A stretch of 64,000 bases of DNA, from positions 1,612,001 to 1,676,000 of the forward strand of contig OY969575.1 in NCBI GenBank assembly GCA_963701205.1. The letters run 5' to 3'. The stretch is from JALZKA01 sp963701205. GTDB taxonomy: Bacteria > Actinomycetota > Thermoleophilia > Solirubrobacterales > 70-9. This document shows, one piece after another, positions 31,667 through 40,901 of this stretch. Below the pieces are notes generated by a model. That model was not told where the DNA came from, did not search any database, and was given only the letters and a program-made list of their open reading frames with translations. Position numbers and translations under genes: made by a program. Numbering within the stretch: the first letter of the stretch is position 1; every line of letters begins with the position of its first letter.

Positions 31667-33071
31667 CGTCTTCGGCATCGACGGAAGGCGCACTCCCTGT
31701 CGGCGCCGGCTGCGAGTCCGACGGGAGTGGGGCGGGAGCCGGAAGCGGGGCAGGGAGCGGCTCGACTGGCGGGGACTCGACGGGCGGCGGATCGGACCGC
31801 TCGGGCTCCGCTGGTGCCGCTGCAACACCACTGCCGCTCACGGCTGGGCCAGAGACGGCGGTGACAGCCTCCGTTGCGTCAGGCACTGGCTCGGCCGTCG
31901 GCATTGGCTCAAGCACTGAAGCGATGGCCACGGAAGGTGCGCTCGCCTGCAACACGGCTGGCTTGTGCATCGGGCGATCCTGGTGTTTGGCGACGACGGC
32001 GCCCCCCGACATCGTCTGGCTGATGTGCGCGACCGGCGCAGCCACCGGTTCCGGCGCCGGCGCCGAGCGAATGTCAGCGGCTCCCGCTGACAGCAGCGCA
32101 AGACCCGCGAGACCCACCGCCGCCTTGGAGCCGACGGCGCCACTGAGGCCTCCGGCCGCCACCGCTCCGGCGCCACCAATCGCGGCGCTGCCCGCACCGG
32201 CTCCCGCGATCGCGCCGGATCCGCTGGCGGCACTCGAACCAATCGTGATCTTGGCGCCGCCGAGGCCGAGCTTGCCGAACAGGGTTCCGTGCAGCGCGGC
32301 GAGCGGCCCGATTGGCGCGAGCGCGGCCAGGGCGCGCTTGTCGCGGCGCAGTTCCTTGCGGTAGGCACGGCAACGCTCACAGCGCCGGAGGTGCGCGCGT
32401 GTGGCTCCCGACGCCTTGCACAGCCCCTCTGCTGCCTCCGCCAGTTGGAGATGGACCTCGTCGCAGGTCAGGTGGCGTCCCTGGCTGGAGTCGGCGAGCG
32501 CGATCCGGGCCCGAACGAGCAGGGATTTGACGGCCGGGACGGTCGTATCCATTGCCAGCGCGATGCCCTCGTAGCCGAGGCCTTCGATTTCGCGCAGCAA
32601 TAGCGCCGAGCGCTGGGTCTCGGGCAGGAGCTTCACGTCGCCAAGGAGTGCGCGGAACTCCTCGCGATTTTGGACCTGGTCGGCCACCGATGCCCCAAGC
32701 TCGTGGGGATGGATGTCCATGGAGTCCTGCCCCTCCGGAACCGGCTTTCGCAGTTGGTTCAGGCACCGGTTCCGGGCGATGCGGTAAAGCCAGGGCTTTG
32801 CGTTGATCGCGCGGTTGTCGGCGAGGATGGCCTTGTGGGCGGCGACCATCACCTCCTGCATGACGTCCTCTGCGTCCTCGGGCGAGCGCAACATGCCTCT
32901 GCAGAACGCCAGCAGGCGCACCTGGTAGCGCTCGACCAAAACCTCGAAGGCACGCGGCTGTCCCTCGCGCATGAGCGCGATAAGCCGATCGTCTCCCTGC
33001 AGGCGCAGCAGCGAGGAGCGCCGACCGAGCAGGCCAAGCCTGCTGGCGTGTGTAAGTGCCGAGACTTCCAT
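31650..33071 (-). CDS. ECF-type sigma factor fused to zinc-finger, hydrophobic stretch and Pro-rich tail (A)
   Basis: A 473-residue fusion. Residues 30-190 are an ECF sigma factor: AFEVLVERYQVRLLAFCRGM and SPEDAEDVMQEVMVAAHKAI (region 2), then IEGLGYEGIALAMDTTVPAV and KSLLVRARIAL (region 4). CDEVHLQLAE plus HLRRCERC (HxxxCxxC) form an anti-sigma-type zinc finger near 200-240. A Gly/Ala-rich hydrophobic stretch follows (about 260-340), then a Pro/Glu/Ala tail. ATG at 33071 has GGAGGA 7 bp upstream, which decides the start. The fused finger may hold the sigma part at the membrane until released. Same architecture as 42550-43896. Confidence 0.88.
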   Translation of the reverse strand: MEVSALTHASRLGLLGRRSSLLRLQGDDRLIALMREGQPRAFEVLVERYQVRLLAFCRGMLRSPEDAEDVMQEVMVAAHKAILADNRAINAKPWLYRIARNRCLNQLRKPVPEGQDSMDIHPHELGASVADQVQNREEFRALLGDVKLLPETQRSALLLREIEGLGYEGIALAMDTTVPAVKSLLVRARIALADSSQGRHLTCDEVHLQLAEAAEGLCKASGATRAHLRRCERCRAYRKELRRDKRALAALAPIGPLAALHGTLFGKLGLGGAKITIGSSAASGSGAIAGAGAGSAAIGGAGAVAAGGLSGAVGSKAAVGLAGLALLSAGAADIRSAPAPEPVAAPVAHISQTMSGGAVVAKHQDRPMHKPAVLQASAPSVAIASVLEPMPTAEPVPDATEAVTAVSGPAVSGSGVAAAPAEPERSDPPPVESPPVEPLPAPLPAPAPLPSDSQPAPTGSAPSVDAEDASPAP

Positions 33072-33148
33072 GCTCAACTCCTCCAAACACGGTAACAGCG
33101 CCGCGGTTGCGCTTTCGGCGCTAGGCTCGGCTCCGGTTACCCACACGC

Positions 33149-33232
33149 ACCGGGGTGGCGGAACTGGCAGACGCTATCGCCTTAAAAGCGAGAGCCCGAA
33201 AGGGCGTGAGGGTTCGAGTCCCTCCCCCGGTA
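33149..33232 (+). tRNA. tRNA-Leu (anticodon TAA)
   Basis: 84 bases with acceptor stem ACCGGGG/CCCCGGT, a long class II variable arm (GCCCGAAAGGGC), T-arm GAGGGTTCGAGTCCCTC and anticodon loop CTTAAAA (33181-33187). The anticodon TAA reads UUA, a rare codon in GC-rich genomes. CCA is not encoded. The 3' end abuts the stop of the SRPBCC gene on the other strand. Confidence 0.95.
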
Positions 33233-33682
33233 TCAGCCGGCTTCGACGTGCTTTTTGATGCCTTCGGCCGCGCCCTTGGTCAAAAACTCCTTGACCTGGC
33301 CTTCAATTGGGCCGCGGATCAGCATGCCGAGCATGCGCCCTGGGTCGATGTCGAGCGCGTACGTCGCCTCAGTCCGGTCGCCGTCCAATTCCTTCAAGAC
33401 CCAGCGTCCGTCAACGGATTTGACCTCGCCCGTCTCCTGGACCCAACTGAGCCCATCGGGCTCGTTGTAGGAGAACCGCAACGTGGATTTCGACCGCTTG
33501 ACCTTGACATCGGCTTCGGCCTCAACCAGCGTCGCTCGGCCCTCAGCGTCTGATTCGAGGACTTCGACGCTGACCATTGCCGGGTTCCAGGCGACGGCGC
33601 CCGGTACGTCCGCGGCCACGTCATAGACGCGCTGGCGGGGAGCATTGATTTCGACTGTGTAGCTGGCTACGAGTTTTCCCAT
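33233..33682 (-). CDS. SRPBCC-family (polyketide cyclase/START-like) protein
   Basis: A 149-residue START-like fold protein. VASYTVEINAPRQRVYDVAA followed by DVPGAVAWNPAMVSVEVLES is the usual first strand-helix unit; KSTLRFSYNEPDGLSWVQET and RTEATYALDIDPGRMLGMLI are core strands, and a long C-terminal helix closes the ligand cavity. Members bind lipids or small hydrophobics, or act as coenzyme Q-binding proteins; the ligand here cannot be told. ATG at 33682. Confidence 0.85.
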   Translation of the reverse strand: MGKLVASYTVEINAPRQRVYDVAADVPGAVAWNPAMVSVEVLESDAEGRATLVEAEADVKVKRSKSTLRFSYNEPDGLSWVQETGEVKSVDGRWVLKELDGDRTEATYALDIDPGRMLGMLIRGPIEGQVKEFLTKGAAEGIKKHVEAG

Positions 33683-33723
33683 GACGCCAGCCTAGTACCC
33701 AGGGGCTCGTCGGTGCGCGGTTA

Positions 33724-35205
33724 CTAGAGCTGGGTCCAGACCGTCTTGGTCTCAAGGTAGGCGTCGAGGTTGACGGCGCCCTTCTCGCGGCCGATTCCCG
33801 ACGCCTTGTAGCCGCCAAACGGAGCCGCGGGGTCGCCGCCGCCCCAGGTGTTGATGTAGACGTTTCCGGCCTTGAGTTTTGCCGCGAGCTTGTGCGCGTT
33901 CGAGATGTCGCGGGTCCATAGCCCGGCGGCCAGCCCATACTCCGTGTCGTTGGCGCGGTCTGCGACTTCGTCGAGGTCGTCGAACGGCATCGCCACCAGG
34001 ACCGGGCCAAAGATCTCCTCGCGCGCGATCCGCATCCTGTCCTCGACCCCGGTGAACAGCGTCGGGTGGACGAAGTAGCCCGGGCCGGCGTCAGGCGATC
34101 CGCCGACAACCGCTTCGGCACCGTCGGAAAGGCCGGAGTCGATGTAGCCCTTGACGCGCTCGAGCTGTTCGGCTGAGACGAGCGGGCCAAACTCCGTTTC
34201 TGGTTCGAGGCCGGGGCCAACCTTGGCGCCGGCGGCGAGCTCGGCCAGGCCCTCCACGACCCGGTCGAAGTGTTCGCGGGCGACGAACAGTCGCGATCCG
34301 GCGTTGCACGCCTGTCCGGAGTTGAAGTAGATGCCCTGGAACGATCCTGCGATAGCCCGATCCAGATCCGCGTCCGGCAGGATGATGTTGGGGCTCTTGC
34401 CGCCGAGTTCAAGCGTCACCCGCTTGAGGGACTGGCCACACTTGGCCGCAATCTCGCGACCGACCACCGTTGAGCCCGTGAACGCGATCTTCGCGACGCC
34501 CGGGTCGTCAACCAGGGCGGCGCCGGTCTCGCCGTCGCCAGTGACGACGTTGAGCGTTCCATCCGGGAAGCCGGCCTCAAGAGCCAGCTCTCCCAACCTG
34601 AGCGCCGTCAATGGGGTCTGTTCTGCGGGCTTCAAAACGATCGGGCAGCCGGCCGCCAGCGCTGGCGCGATCTTCCAGACGGCCATCAGGAGCGGGAAAT
34701 TCCACGGGATGATCTGGCCGCATACGCCAACCGGCTCGCGCAACGTGTAGGCCAGGACGTCGCGCGCGCTGACCGGGATGGTCTGACCTTCGATCTTCGT
34801 CGGCCAGCCTGCGAAATAGCGCAGGTGGCTGACGCTGGCCGCGACATCGCCCTTCGCCATCGTCAGGGGCTTGCCGTTGTCAAGCGATTCAAGCTCGGCC
34901 AGCTCGGCGCCGTTTGCCTTGATCAGCTCGGCCAGGGCGTTCATCAAGGCCGAGCGCTTGGCGGGGTTCAGCTTGTGAAGCGGTCCGTCCAGGGCGCCTT
35001 GAGCGGCAGCAACCGCGGCAGCGACGTCGCTTGCCCCTGCCTGCGCCACCTGGCAGATTTCCTCGCCCGTGGCGGGGTCAAGCGTTGGGAACGTTCGGCC
35101 GTCGGCTGGCGCTACCCAACCGCCACCGATGAGGAGGTTTCCCGGTCCTCGACCGATGAATTCGCGGGCGGGCTCGGCGACGGCGGCAGTGGTTGCGTTG
35201 GGCAT
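33724..35205 (-). CDS. NAD(P)-dependent aldehyde dehydrogenase
   Basis: A 493-residue aldehyde dehydrogenase oxidising aldehydes to acids in the cytoplasm. GVCGQIIPWNFPLLMAVWKI is the cofactor-side N-domain motif, KIAFTGSTVVGREI the nucleotide loop, LELGGKSPNI carries the general base Glu near 267, and FNSGQACNAGSRLFV the catalytic Cys near 300. PFGGYKASGIGREKG is the C-terminal signature. Length is normal for betaine/phenylacetaldehyde-type enzymes; the substrate is unknown. Its first 94 bp overlap the end of the preceding gene. Confidence 0.95.
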   Translation of the reverse strand: MPNATTAAVAEPAREFIGRGPGNLLIGGGWVAPADGRTFPTLDPATGEEICQVAQAGASDVAAAVAAAQGALDGPLHKLNPAKRSALMNALAELIKANGAELAELESLDNGKPLTMAKGDVAASVSHLRYFAGWPTKIEGQTIPVSARDVLAYTLREPVGVCGQIIPWNFPLLMAVWKIAPALAAGCPIVLKPAEQTPLTALRLGELALEAGFPDGTLNVVTGDGETGAALVDDPGVAKIAFTGSTVVGREIAAKCGQSLKRVTLELGGKSPNIILPDADLDRAIAGSFQGIYFNSGQACNAGSRLFVAREHFDRVVEGLAELAAGAKVGPGLEPETEFGPLVSAEQLERVKGYIDSGLSDGAEAVVGGSPDAGPGYFVHPTLFTGVEDRMRIAREEIFGPVLVAMPFDDLDEVADRANDTEYGLAAGLWTRDISNAHKLAAKLKAGNVYINTWGGGDPAAPFGGYKASGIGREKGAVNLDAYLETKTVWTQL

Positions 35206-36032
35206 CGGGGGATCGTAGCCGCGCTTGGGTCCTCAGGATCGGCTGTGCAGGGTGGTTGCTGGTCCGGCGCAGGCGTGGTTGGCGCCGGGTCGCTGGTTGT
35301 CTCGCCGAGCGATTGATCTGACGATTGCCCGGAGCCGACACCGGGTGCGGGCGAGCCGGTTGGCTGCCGCTTCAGCTCGGTCGCTGCGCTCGTTGCCCTG
35401 GCGATTGGCGTGGTCCCGACGTGATCACGCGAGCCCCACGCCGTGACCGAGACGGTGTAGACGCCCGGGCCCGAGTAGGGAACGAATAGGGGGGTGGACG
35501 AGCCCCTGACCTCGCCCAGGTTGATCGCTGATCCGTCCGGGCGGGTCACGTCCACCGTGTAGCTGCTTGCCCGTGCAAGCGGATTCCAGTGTGCCTCGAT
35601 CGTGCAGATGACCGCTCCGCCCGCGGTCCCACAGCGCTCAAGCGTCGCGGTGACGACGAGGGTGGCGGGCGCCGCGTTCCCACCACCGCCTTCGAGCGCA
35701 AGGGCGGGGATCGGTGCAACCAAGGCCAACAGGGCAAGCGCCAGGACGCGGCGCAGGCTTGTCCAGCGAACACTCGGTGGCCCAGATGGCTGATCGGCTC
35801 GAGCGTCGTTGGCGGGCTGGCCTGAGTCGATGCCGCAATCCGTCAGTTCGCTGGGGGTAAAGCGCTGGGCGCAGCCGGTGCAAACAACGCTCTTGATTGC
35901 GTGGGCGGGCAACTCGGGCGGAATTCGCATGCGCGTCGTGTGTCCGCACCCTTGGTGCTCGGTTTCGAGCACCCGAACGGGCTCGGTCTGGCGCGGCCTT
36001 GGGAGGCCGCCGTTTGCTTGCGCGCGGTCCAC
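35112..36032 (-). CDS. Membrane-anchored protein with possible FnIII-like domain
   Basis: A 306-residue protein of unknown function. Residues 30-65 include SVVCTGCAQRFTPSEL, a likely zinc-ribbon half; WTSLRRVLALALLALVAPIP near 90-112 is a membrane or signal segment; RASSYTVDVTRPDGSAINLG and PGVYTVSVTAWGSRDHVGTT resemble a fibronectin-type-III-like beta sandwich; the tail is Pro/Ser/Thr-rich. It overlaps the aldehyde dehydrogenase start by 94 bp in another frame, which lowers certainty about its end. Upstream GTG/ATG choices exist. Confidence 0.55.
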   Translation of the reverse strand: MDRAQANGGLPRPRQTEPVRVLETEHQGCGHTTRMRIPPELPAHAIKSVVCTGCAQRFTPSELTDCGIDSGQPANDARADQPSGPPSVRWTSLRRVLALALLALVAPIPALALEGGGGNAAPATLVVTATLERCGTAGGAVICTIEAHWNPLARASSYTVDVTRPDGSAINLGEVRGSSTPLFVPYSGPGVYTVSVTAWGSRDHVGTTPIARATSAATELKRQPTGSPAPGVGSGQSSDQSLGETTSDPAPTTPAPDQQPPCTADPEDPSAATIPRCPTQPLPPSPSPPANSSVEDRETSSSVAVG

Positions 36033-36103
36033 CTACCCCTCATCGGGCCTCCCGCGCCGGAGCTTGAGCCCCGCCCCGAACGATTGCTGGGAGAATCGCG
36101 GCG

Positions 36104-37642
36104 ATGGTCGTCGCCGCATTGACTTGGGCGTATCGCCGCCTTGGCCGGTTCTACCCGCGTGCGTTCGTCGCACTTGAAATGCTCACCGTGTTTCCGATCA
36201 TCCTCGGTACGTACGCGCTGCTGAGTTTCTACTACGAGGGCGACGGCGGCAGGTTTTTCCTGCTGTTCGGGATCACCTGCGGCTTGGCCGCCGTTTCGAT
36301 CACCCTGATCTGCGTCAAGACGTTCCCCTTGCTGCGGCCGGTTGAGCACTGGATTCGCGGCGGACGCGACGAGCTGGCAACTGCGGATGCCTGGTCAGCC
36401 GCGGTGGGGTTTCCCTGGCGGATGATCCGTCGGGTCGTGCCGATCCCGGTTCTCGTCGTGGCGCTGCCGTCGGTAGCGCTGACGGTCGTGTTGCTGAATC
36501 TGAGCGTCCTCGCCGCTTTGCCGATGCTGGCTGGCGCGCTCGTGGCGCTGACCTACTCGGCGATGCTGCATTACTTCGCGCTTGAGACCGGGCTCAGGCC
36601 GGTCCTGATCGATATCAACCAGCAGGTGGCGCCGCGAACGAGCGCCAGTCTGCGAACGCTCTCCCTGCGCTGGCGCCTGCTGCTGAGCCTGCCAGTTATC
36701 AACATCATCACCGGGGTGATCGTGGCGGCGTTGACCTCCGAGGGCGGAGGTGGGGCGGACCTGGGATTGGATGTGGCGATCGCCGTGGGAGTGGCTACCA
36801 CTATCGCGTTGGAGCTGACGGTGTTGCTGTCACGTTCAATCACGCAGCCGATCGCCGACCTGCGCAGGGCGACGGAAGCGGTGCTGGACGGCAACTTCGA
36901 CATAACCGTTCCGGTCACGACCGGGGATGAGACGGGCGAGCTTGCTGCGTCGTTCAACGCGATGGTTGCGGGGCTCGCGGAGCGTGAGCGGATTCGGGAA
37001 GCGTTCGGCACCTACCTGGACCGCGACGTCGCCGACTACATCCTCTCTGACTCGTTCGAGAAGACCGGGCGAGAGCTGGATGTCTCGATCCTGTTCACCG
37101 ACGTCCGCGGCTTCACGGGGTTCGCCGCCGGGTCAGGCGCCAAGGAAGTGGTTGCCGCCCTCAACGGCCTGTTCGAGGTCGTCGTTCCGATCATCGCCCG
37201 CCACGGGGGGCACGTTGACAAGTTCGAGGGTGATGGACTCTTGGCGGTGTTTGGAGCCCCGCAGCCCTACCCTGACCACGCGATTCGCGCGGTGAGGGCG
37301 GCAATCGAGATCAACGAGCGCGTCAACGAAAACGGGGAGGCCGGCGAACTGCGTGTCGGTGTGGGAATCAATACGGGCCGGGTCGTTGCCGGTTCGATCG
37401 GTGGCGCCGGCCGGCTCAACTTCAGCGTGATTGGCGACGCGGTCAATATCGCCGCCAGGGTGGAGGGGATGACCCGCGAGATCGATCGCCCAGTCCTATT
37501 GACCGCCCAGACGGCCGCGGCTCTGGCCGATGGCGTGGAGCTTTTGCCGCAGGGCGAGTTCGAGTTGCGCGGCGTCGCCGAACCGGTTGAAATCCTGGCC
37601 CCGGCCGCCGTTTCGCCAGCCGGGGTGGTTGCGGGTGAATAG
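36104..37642 (+). CDS. Membrane class III adenylate cyclase with HAMP domain
   Basis: A 512-residue cyclase making cAMP from ATP. Six membrane segments (for example LEMLTVFPIILGTYALLSFY) fill residues 20-255, followed by a HAMP linker (SRSITQPIADLRRATEAVLD). The catalytic domain reads ILFTDVRGFTGFAAG (first metal Asp), HVDKFEGDGLLAVFG (adenine-specifying Lys and second metal Asp) and FSVIGDAVNIAARVEG (Asp and transition-state Asn/Arg). All catalytic residues are present. The membrane part resembles the six-helix anchors of mycobacterial cyclases. Its end overlaps or nearly touches the ThDP enzyme gene. Confidence 0.93.
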   Translation: MVVAALTWAYRRLGRFYPRAFVALEMLTVFPIILGTYALLSFYYEGDGGRFFLLFGITCGLAAVSITLICVKTFPLLRPVEHWIRGGRDELATADAWSAAVGFPWRMIRRVVPIPVLVVALPSVALTVVLLNLSVLAALPMLAGALVALTYSAMLHYFALETGLRPVLIDINQQVAPRTSASLRTLSLRWRLLLSLPVINIITGVIVAALTSEGGGGADLGLDVAIAVGVATTIALELTVLLSRSITQPIADLRRATEAVLDGNFDITVPVTTGDETGELAASFNAMVAGLAERERIREAFGTYLDRDVADYILSDSFEKTGRELDVSILFTDVRGFTGFAAGSGAKEVVAALNGLFEVVVPIIARHGGHVDKFEGDGLLAVFGAPQPYPDHAIRAVRAAIEINERVNENGEAGELRVGVGINTGRVVAGSIGGAGRLNFSVIGDAVNIAARVEGMTREIDRPVLLTAQTAAALADGVELLPQGEFELRGVAEPVEILAPAAVSPAGVVAGE

Positions 37643-37652
37643 GGTTTCGGCG

Positions 37653-39299
37653 GTGACAGCGGCTTCCGATCAAGACCCTGGTGCAAAGGTCCACGGCGGC
37701 AGGCTCGCCGCCCGGGCGCTGCGCTCGCGGGGCGTCGAAAACCTGTTCACGCTGTCGGGCGGACACCTCTTTTCGATCTACGACGGCTGCCGGGAGGAGG
37801 GCGTGCGGATCGTTGACGTGCGCCACGAGCAGGCCGCCGTCTGGGCCGCGGAGGGCTACGCAAAGGCCACCCGTCGCGCCGGCGTTGCAGCGCTGACGGC
37901 CGGGCCCGGCGTCTCGAACGGAATGAGCGCGATGGCCGGCGCGCTCTACAACCGCTCGCCCGTCACGGTTCTGGGCGGTCGAGCGCCAGAGATGCGTTGG
38001 GGCTCCGGATCCCTACAGGAGGTGGACCACCTGCCGTTCGTCTCGCCGGTGGTCAAGTCCGCGAACACCGTCAAGCAGACGGATGCGATCGCGCCGGCAG
38101 TGGCCACCGCGATCGATGCGTCCCTGGCGCAACCGAGCGGACCCACATTCCTTGACTTTCCGCTCGACGTCGTCTTCATGGAGGGTGGCGGCGAACCGGA
38201 CCCCGACCCTGGAATCAACCCCGGCCCTGTGGCCGCTGGGATCGACGAAGCAGCTGAGCTTCTGGCCGGCGCGGAGCGCCCGGCGATCATGGCCGGAACC
38301 GGCCTCTACTGGGCCCACGGCGAGGATGAGTTGCGAGCCCTGGCGGAGGCGCTTGGCGCACCGGTGTTCCTAAACGGCATGGGTCGGGGCTGCCTGCCCG
38401 CTGATCATGAGTTTTGTTTTTCACGAGCGCGCGGGCACGCGCTGAAGGGCGCCGATGTTGCACTGGCGATCGGCTTGCCGCTTGACTTCAGGCTGGGCTT
38501 CGGCGGTTCGTTCGGCGACGAGACCAAGCTGATCTGGCTTGACGTTGCGCCCAACGAGCTGACCCGCAACCGCACACCCGACGTCGAGCTTGTTGGCGGC
38601 ATTGCCCCAAGCCTTGCCGCGATTCGCGAATCCGCGGCCGCTGATCCGGCGCGAACCGCGAAATGGGTGGACGACGTACGCCGGGTTGAGCTTGAAAAGC
38701 GCGCCGTCGAGCAGGCCGAACTCGACGACGCCCGCTCGCCGCTTCATCCGATGCGCGTCTACAAGGGCCTGGCGGAGGTCCTCGATCGCGATGCGATCGT
38801 GATCGGCGACGGCGGCGACTTCGTCTCCTATGCGGGCAAGGTCGTCGAGACGCATGAGCCGGGAAGCTGGATGGACCCTGGTCCCTACGGCTGCCTCGGC
38901 GCCGGGCCTGGCCAGGCAATCGGCGCCAAGATCGCTCATCCCGACCGGCAGGTCTGTTTGCTCCTGGGCGATGGCGCCTTCGGTTTTTCAGGCCTGGAGT
39001 TCGACACGATGGCGCGTCTCGGCGTGCCCGTCGTCGGCGTGATCGGAAACAACGGGATCTGGGGCCTCGAGCACCACCCGATGAAGTTCCTCTACGGATA
39101 CTCGGTTGCTGCCGAGTTGACGCCGGAGACGCGCTACGACAAGGTCGCCGAAGCGCTCGGCTGCCATGCCGAGCTCGTCAGCGAACCGGATCAACTGACG
39201 CCGGCGCTCGAGCGTGCTTTCGAGTCGGGGCGCCCGGCGTTGGTCAACGTCCTGACCGACCCCGAGGTCGCCTATCCGCGCAAGGCGAACCTGGCCTGA
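37653..39299 (+). CDS. Thiamine-diphosphate-dependent enzyme (acetolactate synthase/oxalyl-CoA decarboxylase-like)
   Basis: A 548-residue ThDP enzyme. IVDVRHEQAAVWAAEGYAKA carries the cofactor-activating Glu; GVAALTAGPGVSNGMSAMAG is the FAD/CoA-side motif of the family; LLLGDGAFGFSGLEFDTMAR and VIGNNGIWGLEHHPMKFLYG form the GDG-NN ThDP-Mg site. It resembles 2-hydroxyacyl-CoA lyase and oxalyl-CoA decarboxylase as much as acetolactate synthase, and no small regulatory subunit gene is nearby. Start is GTG 37653, with GTG 37635 overlapping the cyclase stop as alternative. Confidence 0.88.
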   Translation: MTAASDQDPGAKVHGGRLAARALRSRGVENLFTLSGGHLFSIYDGCREEGVRIVDVRHEQAAVWAAEGYAKATRRAGVAALTAGPGVSNGMSAMAGALYNRSPVTVLGGRAPEMRWGSGSLQEVDHLPFVSPVVKSANTVKQTDAIAPAVATAIDASLAQPSGPTFLDFPLDVVFMEGGGEPDPDPGINPGPVAAGIDEAAELLAGAERPAIMAGTGLYWAHGEDELRALAEALGAPVFLNGMGRGCLPADHEFCFSRARGHALKGADVALAIGLPLDFRLGFGGSFGDETKLIWLDVAPNELTRNRTPDVELVGGIAPSLAAIRESAAADPARTAKWVDDVRRVELEKRAVEQAELDDARSPLHPMRVYKGLAEVLDRDAIVIGDGGDFVSYAGKVVETHEPGSWMDPGPYGCLGAGPGQAIGAKIAHPDRQVCLLLGDGAFGFSGLEFDTMARLGVPVVGVIGNNGIWGLEHHPMKFLYGYSVAAELTPETRYDKVAEALGCHAELVSEPDQLTPALERAFESGRPALVNVLTDPEVAYPRKANLA

Positions 39300-39315
39300 G
39301 CCAGGCGGCAGCGAG

Positions 39316-40083
39316 CTAGGCCGCGCGTTCGGCTCTGCGCAGGCCGGTCACGGCCCAAAGCGACATCAGCGCCATGAGACCGGCCGCGGCTGCGAATGCC
39401 AGCAGACCTTCGGCCTGACCGCCGATCACCCACTGGCGGCCGGCCTCGAGGACGGCGGTGACGGGGTTGAAGTCGGCCACCGACGAAACCCAGCCCTCAA
39501 GCAGCTCGCGCGGGACGTAGACCGGAGCGGTAAAGATCAAAAGGAAGGCGGGCAGCTGGATCAGCGGCCCGGCCTGCATCGTTCGCAAGCGCATCGCGAC
39601 GCCGCATGCGAAGAGCAGCGCGGCCATGTTCAAAAGAGCTGCGGTGATCAGCAGGCTGACAAGGTCAACTCCGGAGCCGCTGACATTTGCGCCGGCCAGG
39701 ATCGCGACCGTCGAGACGATCGTCCAGACGATCGCCGCGCGCGCGAGCGCCGCGGCCGTGTAGCCCATGACGAGTGCTGTGCGCCCGCGAGTTGCCAGCA
39801 TCATCCGCCGCGAGAAGCCGGATTCGAAGTCGGCCGCGATCGAGAAGCCCGCAAATACACCGCCGAAGATCGCCGACTGGCACAAGACGAAGACGAACTG
39901 GAAAGTCGTGTAGTCCGGATAGCCGAAGTTCGGCTGTTCGGATACAACCGACAGTCCGCCCGCGAACGCGGTGAAAAAGAAGATCGGCATGATGATCGAC
40001 GGCAGCAGGAAGGCCGGGTTGGTCAGCATCGTGTGCAGTTGGCGCCATGCGATCGCCCGCGCCGCTCGTAGGTGTCGGCTCAC
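39316..40083 (-). CDS. ABC-2 type transporter permease (second)
   Basis: A 255-residue permease with six membrane segments (for example FLLPSIIMPIFFFTAFAGGL; LLITAALLNMAALLFACGVA) and the ABC-2 landmark PAFLLIFTAPVYVPRELLEGW before the last helix. It overlaps the upstream permease gene as ATGA and is the last gene of a three-gene exporter operon. Together with the other permease and the ATPase it would form a DrrAB-type drug or lipid exporter. Confidence 0.9.
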   Translation of the reverse strand: MSRHLRAARAIAWRQLHTMLTNPAFLLPSIIMPIFFFTAFAGGLSVVSEQPNFGYPDYTTFQFVFVLCQSAIFGGVFAGFSIAADFESGFSRRMMLATRGRTALVMGYTAAALARAAIVWTIVSTVAILAGANVSGSGVDLVSLLITAALLNMAALLFACGVAMRLRTMQAGPLIQLPAFLLIFTAPVYVPRELLEGWVSSVADFNPVTAVLEAGRQWVIGGQAEGLLAFAAAAGLMALMSLWAVTGLRRAERAA

Positions 40084-40901
40084 GTCCGCTCCATCCTCGT
40101 CTTTACGGCAGCCGACGCTGCGATCACGCCAAGGGTGAGCACGGCGGCTCCGACGCCGAAGCCAAGCGCCAGAGCCTCGCCGTCCCAGCCGACGATCAGG
40201 AGGCTGCGAAAGGCCTCGATCACGTAGCTGACGGGGTTGATTGTCGCGATCGTGGCGAACCAGTCCTGGGCGATCAAATCGCGCGGCATCGCTCCCGAGC
40301 TCAGGAAGAGCAGCACGAACATCAACGGAAAGACCCCTTGGACCGCTTCGCCGTTGCCGGTTCGCAACCCAATCGTCAGCCCAAGTGCGCCGAACGCCAC
40401 GGAGATCAGGATGGCGAGGGCGAAGAGGACTGGAATTCCGGCTGGTCCGGCCTCGAAGTTAGCGCCAAAGGCAAGCCCGACGACCAGATAAGTGACCGCC
40501 TGCAGAATGCCGAGCGCCAGCGTTCCCGCAAGCTGGCCGGCGATCAGGGCCGGGCCGCGCAGCGGGGTTAGCTGCAGGCGGTTGAAGAATCCGCGCTGGA
40601 TGTCCTCGGCGATCCCTTGACCGGCGCCCATCGTCGCGAACAGTGCGCCCTGCATGAAGGTCAAGCCCAGCGCGAACGTCAGGTACTGGTCGGTGGGGAA
40701 CCCGGGCAGGTTTGTGGCGGCTTCAAGCCCGCTTGAGTTGATCGCGAGCAGGAACAGCGGAAAGACCATGCTGGTGATGATCACGGCGGGCTGGCGAACG
40801 GTTCGGACGATCGAGCGGCGGGCCAGGTGGCCGACCTGGGTGAAAACGCCGGTGCGCCCTGGACTGGCCAAGGCGTCGATCGCTGCAGCCGCGCTGCTCA
40901 C
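40080..40901 (-). CDS. ABC-2 type transporter permease (first)
   Basis: A 273-residue permease with six membrane segments, including VIITSMVFPLFLLAINSSGL and FPLMFVLLFLSSGAMPRDLI. The sequence GIAEDIQRGFFNRLQLTPLR is the typical cytoplasmic coupling region (REIERGTLERL-like) of DrrB permeases. It starts inside the ATPase stop (ATGA) and ends inside the next permease start. Confidence 0.92.
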   Translation of the reverse strand: MSSAAAAIDALASPGRTGVFTQVGHLARRSIVRTVRQPAVIITSMVFPLFLLAINSSGLEAATNLPGFPTDQYLTFALGLTFMQGALFATMGAGQGIAEDIQRGFFNRLQLTPLRGPALIAGQLAGTLALGILQAVTYLVVGLAFGANFEAGPAGIPVLFALAILISVAFGALGLTIGLRTGNGEAVQGVFPLMFVLLFLSSGAMPRDLIAQDWFATIATINPVSYVIEAFRSLLIVGWDGEALALGFGVGAAVLTLGVIAASAAVKTRMERT

